From an uncultured Asticcacaulis sp. (GTDB taxonomy: Bacteria > Pseudomonadota > Alphaproteobacteria > Caulobacterales > Caulobacteraceae), in assembly GCA_946480525.1 (NCBI GenBank), contig CAMLLA010000279.1, positions 1-5,660 of the forward strand: a stretch of DNA of 5,660 nt, written 5' to 3'. Positions 1 through 4,775 of this stretch are shown one piece after another. The notes beneath the pieces were generated by a model. It was not told the origin of the DNA. It did not search any database and saw only the letters and a list, made by a program, of their open reading frames with translations. Both the position numbers and the translations under genes were made by a program. The stretch's first letter is position 1, and the number at the start of each line of letters is the position of its first letter.

Positions 1-11
1 AAACAAAAACT

Positions 12-52
12 TAGATCGGAATGGCGTTTCCACCTAAACCCATTCCGATCTA
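12..52 (-). terminator. Hairpin with 13-bp perfect stem, possible second terminator
   Basis: Positions 12-24 and 40-52 are perfect inverted repeats (arm TAGATCGGAATGG). Inside them, GTTT (26-29) pairs with AAAC (36-39) around a CCACCT loop, leaving C25 as a bulge. Read on the minus strand the stem is followed by AAGTTTTTGTTT (11 to 1), which fits an intrinsic terminator behind the 60-88 hairpin. On the plus strand no T-tract follows the stem. The length and near-perfect pairing would also fit a dispersed palindromic element or a protein-binding site. The structure is seen directly and its role is inferred. Confidence 0.5.
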
Positions 53-59
53 GAAACCA

Positions 60-88
60 AAAAGGCGCCGGATCAACCGGCGCCTTTT
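60..88 (-). terminator. Intrinsic terminator of the minus-strand membrane protein gene
   Basis: Positions 60-71 pair perfectly with 77-88 (12 bp, core GGCGCCGG) around a 5-nt loop. On the minus strand the stem begins 3 nt after the stop codon at 92-94 and ends in a T run (TTTT plus TGGTTT), the form of a rho-independent terminator. The plus-strand reading also ends in TTTTCTCTT, so it could work in both directions. Confidence 0.82.
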
Positions 89-91
89 CTC

Positions 92-646
92 TTAGTAGAC
101 TTCCGCCTTGGAGCGACGGCGGCGCGACACCGGCTCGACATCGGGCGGCGGCGGCGTTGCGCCACTGCGTTCTTCTTCCTTGCGGACCTTTTCCTCGGAT
201 TTGCGTACGCGCCGGCGATCCAGTTCGTCACCCAGGGCAACGACCAACTCCGAAAAGATGCTGAGGAACTGCGGGAAGCGCGAGGCCAGGAAGCCGCCCA
301 TGACAGCGACCAGTGCGGCCAGGAAAGGTGAGTGCGGCGACATGGTTTCGATCATGCGCGACAGGCTGCCGACCGACGTGCCGGCAAAGGCCTCGTCGAA
401 CATGCGCTCCTGTTTGGTGCGCTTATCGCTCTTGTTGATCATCTGATAAATGCCGTAGCCGATCAGCGGCAGGAACAGCAGGCCGCCCAGAAGCGCCGGT
501 CCGGCGATCTCACCCAGGGCCACCTTCAGATAGTTATAAAGGGCGATGCTCAGCCACACGATCCCGGCAATGGCGCACGCCACACACAGGACGACGGCGA
601 TCACCGTCGATTTGATGACTTCGATCTTGTGCGACACATTGAACAT
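92..646 (-). CDS. Unrecognised three-helix membrane protein with charged tail
   Basis: I do not recognise the family. The 184-residue protein has two hydrophobic segments near the N terminus (about 13-40 and 48-70) and a third around 107-138 (FLAALVAVMGGFLASRFPQF and following), all likely inner-membrane helices. A polar linker (71-104) contains the run KRTKQERMFDEAF. The C-terminal part after residue 139 is highly charged (DELDRRRVRKSEEKVRKEEE), could form a short cytoplasmic helix or coiled coil, and ends in a PPPP stretch and a basic RRRRSK segment. An in-frame TTG at 655 would add three residues. I chose ATG at 646 because GGGG at 657-660 lies 10 nt before it but only 1 nt before the TTG. 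The gene is followed by two hairpins, so it appears to be transcribed alone. The holin-like layout of few helices and a charged tail is only a superficial similarity. Confidence 0.78.
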   Translation of the reverse strand: MFNVSHKIEVIKSTVIAVVLCVACAIAGIVWLSIALYNYLKVALGEIAGPALLGGLLFLPLIGYGIYQMINKSDKRTKQERMFDEAFAGTSVGSLSRMIETMSPHSPFLAALVAVMGGFLASRFPQFLSIFSELVVALGDELDRRRVRKSEEKVRKEEERSGATPPPPDVEPVSRRRRSKAEVY

Positions 647-656
647 ATTGGACAAA

Positions 657-660
657 CCCC
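657..660 (-). promoter_or_regulatory. Ribosome binding site that decides the start
   Basis: On the minus strand GGGG sits 10 nt upstream of ATG (646-644). The in-frame TTG at 655-653 is only 1 nt away, too close for normal initiation, so ATG is favoured. The match to Shine-Dalgarno is modest. Confidence 0.4.
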
Positions 661-750
661 GTCTGGAACCCGCGTTGTCATAGACCGCAATAACAAATAA
701 AGGAACAATGCGATTACGGCGATGGCGTTTTTCCTCATGGAGTCTGGGTT

Positions 751-1026
751 GTGATGTTTCTGGAAGGCCTGTGGCATGCGCTGAAAGTGGTGTCGGCCGG
801 GCTCTACTGGCTGCTCTTCATCTGCCTCATCTGGGCGGGGTTCGCGCTGATGGGCACGGCGCCGCAATGGGGCTGGGGCAACCTGGCCTTTGTGCTCGCA
901 CTCTTTGGCGCAAGGGGATACGGCCAGCGCTGGCTGAATGGCGGCGCATCCTATGTGGCTGGATGCGCCGCGATCTTCACCTATCTCGCCTTTGCCGCCA
1001 TAATGACCGGTTGGGAACCCGTTTAG
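751..1026 (+). CDS. Small hypothetical membrane protein
   Basis: The 91-residue protein has no family I can name. It is hydrophobic and rich in tryptophan and aromatics. A helix at about 13-34 (core LYWLLFICLIWAGFALMG), a possible short hydrophobic stretch at 43-54, and a helix at about 65-85 suggest an inner-membrane protein with two or three segments. GTG at 751 has GGAG (739-742) 8 nt upstream. ATG at 754 is the next codon and equally possible, giving 90 residues. The frame is open back to a TAA at 691-693, but no earlier start codon exists. It is divergent from the 184-residue membrane protein across about 100 bp. Its TAG stop (1024-1026) overlaps the TAA stop of the convergent aminotransferase gene (1025-1023). 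The hydrophobic pattern and ribosome binding site support this frame over the longer arginine-rich frame starting at 708. Confidence 0.68.
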   Translation: MMFLEGLWHALKVVSAGLYWLLFICLIWAGFALMGTAPQWGWGNLAFVLALFGARGYGQRWLNGGASYVAGCAAIFTYLAFAAIMTGWEPV

Positions 1027-2342
1027 GCGGTTTCGGAAAGCGCTTCGCGAATCGTCTCGACAATCCGGTCGATCTGCGGCTTTTCGATGATCAGAGGTGG
1101 CGACAGGGCGATAATGTCGCCGGTCACTCGAATCAGCACGCCCTTGTCGTAGCAGCGGTCGAAGACCTCTAATGCGCGGGCCGTGGCCGCACCCGGACGT
1201 GGCTCCAGTTCGATGCCGCCGATCAGGCCCAGGTTGCGGATGTCGATGACGTGCTTGGCATCGCGCAAGCTATGAACGGCGTCCTGCCAGTAGGGCGCAA
1301 GGCTGGCCGCGCGATTGAAAAGATCGTCTTCGGCATAGGTGTCCAAGGTTGCGATGCCGGCGGCACATGCCAAGGGGTGGCCGCTATAGGTATAGCCGTG
1401 GAACAGCTCGATCGGCGTTTCCGAGGTTTGCAGGAAGGTGTCGTAGATGCGCGTCGAACAGGCGACGGCGCCCATGGGGACGGTGGCGTTGGTGATGCCC
1501 TTGGCCATGCAGATCATGTCCGGCCGGACACCGAAGTAATCAGCGCCAAAGGCCGCCCCCAGCCGGCCGAAGCCGGTGATGACCTCGTCGAAGATCAGCA
1601 GGATATCGTGCTTGTCGCAAAGGCTGCGCAGGCGTCGCAGATAGCCTTGGGGCGGGATAAGCACGCCGGTCGATCCGGCCACCGGCTCGACAATGACGGC
1701 GGCGATGGTAGAGGCGTCGTGCAGGGCCACGATCCGTTCCAGCGCATCGGCCAGATCGGCGCCGTGTTCGGGCTCCCCTTTGGTGAACAGGTTGCCTGGG
1801 ACGCCGTGGGTGTGGGGCAGGTGGTCGACGCCGGTCAGCATCGATCCGAAGGTCATGCGGTTGCGCACGATGCCGCCGACGCTGATGCCGCCGAAGCCCG
1901 TGCCGTGATAGGCGCGTTCGCGGCCGATCAGCCGGGTCTTGGTCCCTAAACCGCGGGCGCGCTGATAGGCCAGGGCGATCTTCAGCGCCGTATCGGCCGC
2001 TTCGGAGCCCGAATTGGTGAAGAAGATGCGCTTGAGGTCATGGGGCATCAGCCCGGACAGTTTGTGCGCAAACTCGAACGCCAGCGGATGGGCCATGTTG
2101 AAGGTCGGGGCGAAATCCATGACGGCGGCCTGGGCGCGGATGGCTTCGGTGATCCTTTCGCGCCCGTGGCCGGCATTGACGCACCACAGCCCCGCCGTGC
2201 CGTCCAGAATCTGGCGCCCGTCATGCGCGGTGTAATGCATGTCCTTCGCCGCCGCCAGAAGCTTGGGTCTGGCCTTGAAAGCGCGGTTGGGCGTGAAAGG
2301 CATCCAGAAACTGTCGAGCGCTTCCGCTGTAGGGGCATCCAT
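1023..2342 (-). CDS. Omega-amino acid--pyruvate aminotransferase (class III, PLP)
   Basis: A PLP-dependent class III aminotransferase of 439 residues, the normal family length. The N terminus (FWMPFTPNRAFK, then DGTAGLWCVNAGHGR) is typical of beta-alanine--pyruvate and related omega-amine transaminases, which pass a terminal amino group to pyruvate, giving alanine and a semialdehyde. Visible sites are the phosphate-binding NSGSEAADT (110-118), the aromatic YHG (145-147), IFDEVITGFGR with cofactor Asp252, the Schiff-base Lys281 in MAKGITN, and Arg405 in LIRVTGD, where the family binds the substrate carboxylate. I chose ATG at 2342 because AAAGAG (2354-2349) lies 6 nt upstream. An in-frame GTG at 2417 would add 25 residues that do not look like the family and would place the operator inside the gene. 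It is transcribed away from the GntR gene and shares its operator. With PuuC- and GabD-like neighbours, GABA or putrescine are plausible donors as well as beta-alanine. The exact substrate is inferred. Confidence 0.93.
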   Translation of the reverse strand: MDAPTAEALDSFWMPFTPNRAFKARPKLLAAAKDMHYTAHDGRQILDGTAGLWCVNAGHGRERITEAIRAQAAVMDFAPTFNMAHPLAFEFAHKLSGLMPHDLKRIFFTNSGSEAADTALKIALAYQRARGLGTKTRLIGRERAYHGTGFGGISVGGIVRNRMTFGSMLTGVDHLPHTHGVPGNLFTKGEPEHGADLADALERIVALHDASTIAAVIVEPVAGSTGVLIPPQGYLRRLRSLCDKHDILLIFDEVITGFGRLGAAFGADYFGVRPDMICMAKGITNATVPMGAVACSTRIYDTFLQTSETPIELFHGYTYSGHPLACAAGIATLDTYAEDDLFNRAASLAPYWQDAVHSLRDAKHVIDIRNLGLIGGIELEPRPGAATARALEVFDRCYDKGVLIRVTGDIIALSPPLIIEKPQIDRIVETIREALSETA

Positions 2343-2348
2343 GGTCAG

Positions 2349-2354
2349 CTCTTT
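2349..2354 (-). promoter_or_regulatory. Ribosome binding site setting the aminotransferase start
   Basis: AAAGAG on the minus strand lies 6 nt before ATG 2342-2340. It supports this start over the in-frame GTG 75 nt further upstream. Confidence 0.6.
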
Positions 2355-2391
2355 TTCGGTGAAAGGCGGCAGAACTGTGCTAAGCTCTGCT

Positions 2392-2419
2392 ATTAAGTCC
2401 GGGCACATTGTGATCACAA
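2392..2419 (-). promoter_or_regulatory. Likely aminotransferase promoter
   Basis: On the minus strand TTGTGA (2419-2414) and CTTAAT (2397-2392) are separated by 16 nt, a fair match to sigma-70-type -35 and -10 elements. Transcription would start near 2385, about 43 nt before the ATG. The -35 hexamer is half of the palindromic operator, so a bound repressor would block polymerase. I could not place a convincing promoter for the divergent regulator gene. Confidence 0.45.
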
Positions 2420-2420
2420 G
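2407..2420. promoter_or_regulatory. GntR-type operator in the divergent gap
   Basis: ATTGTGATCACAAG contains the perfect 12-bp palindrome TTGTGATCACAA (2408-2419). It lies 38 nt before the regulator ATG and 64 nt before the aminotransferase ATG. It matches the 3219-3232 site at 13 of 14 positions. The TTGT..ACAA form fits FCD-type GntR operators. It is not a Crp site, whose TGTGA and TCACA half-sites are separated by 6 bp. Binding by the adjacent regulator is inferred from location and symmetry. Confidence 0.75.
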
Positions 2421-2457
2421 CCTGGCCGAACTTCAAGGGCAAGGCCTGTAACCGCGT

Positions 2458-3168
2458 ATGAAAGTCGTCAATCTCGAACCGTCGGCCGCCGACACCCGAA
2501 CCCACGCGCAAGTCTACGACTCCTTAAGCGAGGACCTGATCCAGGGGCAGATTCCACCGCTGATGTCGGTGTCGTTGCGCACACTGGCACAGCGCTACGG
2601 CGTGTCGCCCATGCCGGTGCGTGAAGCCGTGCGCCGGTTGATCGCCGAAAAAGCGTTGGAGCTTCAACCCGAAAACAAGCGCCTGCGTGTTCCGCACCTG
2701 ACGGAGCACCGCTTGCTGCAACTGATGAAGGCGCGACAGTGGGTCGAGTCGGAACTGGCCTATCTGGCCACGCCGCGTGTCGACCGGGACCTGATCCGCC
2801 GTCTGAAGGATGACGACGCGACATTGATGCGTGCCCTGGCGACCGGCGACGTATCGACCTACATGCAGGCCAATCACGATTTTCATTTCTGTATCTATGC
2901 CCGGGCCGATGCCGACCTCCTGTATGACATGGCGCGAACCCTGTGGCTTCAGGCTGGACCGTTCATGCGCGTGGTGTTCGGCCGGATGGGAACGGTGCAT
3001 CTGCCTAAGGACCACCATCAGGACATGATCGCGGCGTTCGACCGAGGCGACGCCGAGGCGGTGCGGGTATCCATGGCGTCCGATATTCGCGAGGGCATGG
3101 AGCTGATGCTGGATGCGCTGCGCAGCCAGGCCCAGCCGGAAAAGAAGCGTCGCGGGGCGGGGAAGTAG
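2458..3168 (+). CDS. GntR-family regulator, FCD subclass
   Basis: A 236-residue transcription factor of usual family length. Residues about 15-80 form the winged helix-turn-helix: VYDSLSEDLIQGQI, then SLRTLAQRYGVSPMPVREAVRRL, with recognition helix near 50-61, and a wing around 70-79. Residues about 84-215 form the all-helical FCD ligand-binding domain. Likely metal-site positions are Asn139 and His143 (NHDFHFCIY) and His187 (DHHQDMIAAFDRGD). The position where the family usually has the last histidine is Asp209. The C terminus is short and basic (KKRRGAGK). The ATG at 2458 has only weak AAGG-type ribosome binding sequence about 13 nt upstream, so expression may be low, but no better start is seen. 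It lies between the aminotransferase gene and the dehydrogenase operon, and matching palindromes lie before both, so it is probably their local repressor and perhaps autoregulates. FCD proteins bind small carboxylates or amino acids. The ligand here is unknown. Confidence 0.93.
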   Translation: MKVVNLEPSAADTRTHAQVYDSLSEDLIQGQIPPLMSVSLRTLAQRYGVSPMPVREAVRRLIAEKALELQPENKRLRVPHLTEHRLLQLMKARQWVESELAYLATPRVDRDLIRRLKDDDATLMRALATGDVSTYMQANHDFHFCIYARADADLLYDMARTLWLQAGPFMRVVFGRMGTVHLPKDHHQDMIAAFDRGDAEAVRVSMASDIREGMELMLDALRSQAQPEKKRRGAGK

Positions 3169-3190
3169 CATAAACTTCGAGTGAGCATGC

Positions 3191-3220
3191 TTGACTTGCC
3201 CTTTGGCGGCAGTGTCTAAT
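3191..3220 (+). promoter_or_regulatory. Promoter of the dehydrogenase operon
   Basis: TTGACT (3191-3196) and TCTAAT (3215-3220) each match the sigma-70 consensus at 5 of 6 positions, with an 18-nt spacer. The predicted start is near 3227, giving a leader of about 26 nt. The operator at 3219-3232 would cover the end of the -10 element and the start site. This suggests the operon has its own promoter, separate from the upstream regulator gene. Confidence 0.62.
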
Positions 3221-3232
3221 TGTGATCACAAT
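3219..3232. promoter_or_regulatory. GntR-type operator before the dehydrogenase operon
   Basis: ATTGTGATCACAAT is a perfect 14-bp palindrome ending 20 nt before the dehydrogenase ATG. It is the stronger copy of the 2407-2420 site. Its overlap with the predicted -10 element and start site suits simple repression. Confidence 0.8.
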
Positions 3233-3241
3233 CCGCTAATT

Positions 3242-3247
3242 GAGGTG
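3242..3247 (+). promoter_or_regulatory. Ribosome binding site of the PuuC-like dehydrogenase
   Basis: GAGGTG lies 5 nt before the ATG at 3253 and is the strongest Shine-Dalgarno sequence in the window. It fixes the start. Confidence 0.7.
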
Positions 3248-3252
3248 TCAGT

Positions 3253-4773
3253 ATGCCCGTATCCGCGCCCCAGAGACCCGCCGATACACTGGAAGGCGTG
3301 CTAAAGGCCGTCAAGGCGCTGAATCTGCCATCGAAAGCGATCATCGAAGGCCAGGAGGTCGGCGCGCGATCGGGGCGGACCTTCGACAAGATGTCGTCGC
3401 GCGATGGCACCAAGATCAACGCCATCGCCGCGTTTGACATGACCGATGTCGATCTGGCCGTTGCATCCGCGCGGACGGCATTCGAAGACGGGCGCTGGCG
3501 CAGCCTGGCGCCCAAGGCGAAAAAGAAAATCCTGCACCGGCTGGCCGACCTGATGAGCGAGCACGCCGAAAACCTGGCCCTGTTAGAGAGCCTCGATACC
3601 GGCAAGCCGATCAGCGACGCGCGCAATGTCGACATCCCGCTGGCGATCAACACGACGCGCTACTATGCCGAAGCGCTCGACAAGATCTATGGCGAGGTTG
3701 CGCCGACGCCGGACGACCGCCTGTCTTATGTCCTGCATGAACCGCTGGGGGTTGTCGGCGCCATCGTGCCTTGGAACTTTCCGCTGCACATGGCGATGTG
3801 GAAGGTCGCGCCCGCTTTGGCCATGGGCAACTCGGTCGTGCTGAAACCGGCGGAAAATTCGAGCATGACCGCGCTTTACACTGCGCAACTGGCGCTGGAA
3901 GCCGGCGTGCCTGCGGGCGTCTGGAATGTCGTCACCGGACTTGGCACTGAAGCCGGCGACGCCCTGGCCAGGCACATGGATGTCGACATGATCGCCTTTA
4001 CCGGATCGGGTCCGGTCGGGCGGATGCTTATGCGCGCCTCGGCTGACTCGAACCTCAAGCGCGTGTCGCTGGAACTGGGCGGCAAGAGCCCGCAGATCGT
4101 CTTTGCCGACAGCGATGACCTGGATACCGCTGCGGCCAATGTGGCCTGGGGCGTCTTTTATAACCAGGGCCAGGTGTGCACAGCCGCGTCGCGCCTGCTG
4201 GTCGAGGAATCGATCAAGGACGACTTCGTCAAACGTGTTGCTGCGGTCGCCAAGACCATCAAGGTCGGCGATCCGTTCGATCCTGCCACCCAGTTCGGCG
4301 CCATGATTTCGTCGCGCCAGATGCATACGGCGCTGGAATATATCGAGCGCGGCCAGGCCGAAGGCGGCAGGCTGGTCATGGGCGGTAAGCAGGTGCGCTC
4401 GGAGACTGGCGGCTACTATGTCGAGCCGTCACTCCTCGACAATATCGACCCGGCCAACATCCTGGCCCAGGAAGAGGTCTTCGGGCCGGTCCTGTCGGTC
4501 ATGACCTTCAAGGATGAGACAGAGGCTTACCGCATCGCCAACGACACCATCTATGGCCTGGCGTCGGGCGTGTGGACGTCGAACATCAACAAGGCCATGC
4601 GCGCCGCCAAGGCGTTGAAGGCGGGCCTCGTCTGGGTCAATGGCTGGGATGCCTGCGATATCACCTCGCCGTTCGGCGGCGTAAAACAGTCGGGCTTTGG
4701 TCGCGACCGCTCGCTGCACGCCCTATATAAGTATGCCGACCTCAAGGCCGTTTCGATCAGTTTCAAGGCTTAG
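3253..4773 (+). CDS. puuC: PuuC-like aminobutyraldehyde dehydrogenase
   Basis: An NAD(P)-dependent aldehyde dehydrogenase of 506 residues, close to the roughly 495 of E. coli PuuC, which oxidises gamma-glutamyl-gamma-aminobutyraldehyde and related omega-aminoaldehydes. Similarity to PuuC runs along the whole protein, including LLESLDTGKPI (110-120), DKIYGEVA (143-150), DSNLKRVSLELGGKS and FYNQGQVC. The catalytic set is complete: Asn175 in PWNFP, Lys198 in VLKPAE, FTGSGPVG (249-256) for the cofactor, general base Glu274, and nucleophile Cys309. The C terminus keeps SPFGGVKQSGFGRDRSLHAL. It heads an operon with the GabD gene, 84 bp after the regulator, with its own promoter and operator. In the inferred route it would make GABA from 4-aminobutyraldehyde, or the glutamylated form if a PuuA ligase exists elsewhere. 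A close alternative is 3-aminopropionaldehyde to beta-alanine. The family call is strong and the substrate is inferred. Confidence 0.92.
   Translation: MPVSAPQRPADTLEGVLKAVKALNLPSKAIIEGQEVGARSGRTFDKMSSRDGTKINAIAAFDMTDVDLAVASARTAFEDGRWRSLAPKAKKKILHRLADLMSEHAENLALLESLDTGKPISDARNVDIPLAINTTRYYAEALDKIYGEVAPTPDDRLSYVLHEPLGVVGAIVPWNFPLHMAMWKVAPALAMGNSVVLKPAENSSMTALYTAQLALEAGVPAGVWNVVTGLGTEAGDALARHMDVDMIAFTGSGPVGRMLMRASADSNLKRVSLELGGKSPQIVFADSDDLDTAAANVAWGVFYNQGQVCTAASRLLVEESIKDDFVKRVAAVAKTIKVGDPFDPATQFGAMISSRQMHTALEYIERGQAEGGRLVMGGKQVRSETGGYYVEPSLLDNIDPANILAQEEVFGPVLSVMTFKDETEAYRIANDTIYGLASGVWTSNINKAMRAAKALKAGLVWVNGWDACDITSPFGGVKQSGFGRDRSLHALYKYADLKAVSISFKA
4765..4768 (+). promoter_or_regulatory. 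Ribosome binding site of gabD inside the upstream gene
   Basis: AAGG lies 7 nt before ATG 4776 and within the last codons of the preceding dehydrogenase gene. It supports this start and translation as part of one operon. Confidence 0.55.
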
Positions 4774-4775
4774 AT

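Noticed and set aside
1031..1048. AAGCGCTT palindrome near the convergent stop codons as a terminator
   Set aside because: Only 8 bp of self-complementary sequence with no room for a loop and no T-tract on either strand. It lies inside the aminotransferase coding region.
708..1172. 154-residue plus-strand frame starting at an ATG with AGGA close upstream
   Set aside because: The product is arginine-rich without a coherent domain, runs into the aminotransferase gene on the opposite strand, and the AGGA is only 3 nt from the ATG. The 751-1026 frame has a better ribosome binding site and a convincing membrane profile.
1251..1949. 232-residue plus-strand frame antisense to the aminotransferase
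   Set aside because: It is a GC-rich shadow of a gene with all its catalytic motifs on the minus strand. The product is low-complexity Gly/Ala/Asp/Val with no recognisable motif.
2524..3171. 215-residue minus-strand frame opposite the regulator gene
   Set aside because: The plus strand encodes a complete GntR/FCD protein. The antisense product has no recognisable fold or motif.
3184..3191. AGCATGCT palindrome after the regulator stop codon as a terminator or operator
   Set aside because: It is a short 8-bp palindrome with no loop and no T run, and it has no second copy in the other regulatory gap.
3219..3232. Crp/Fnr-type binding site
   Set aside because: The half-sites TGTGA and TCACA are directly joined, whereas a Crp site has a 6-bp spacer. 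The adjacent GntR regulator and the second copy explain the palindrome better.
3583..4326. 247-residue minus-strand frame opposite the PuuC-like gene
   Set aside because: It is a shadow of a strongly supported aldehyde dehydrogenase. The product is rich in Arg, His and Asp and has no domain.
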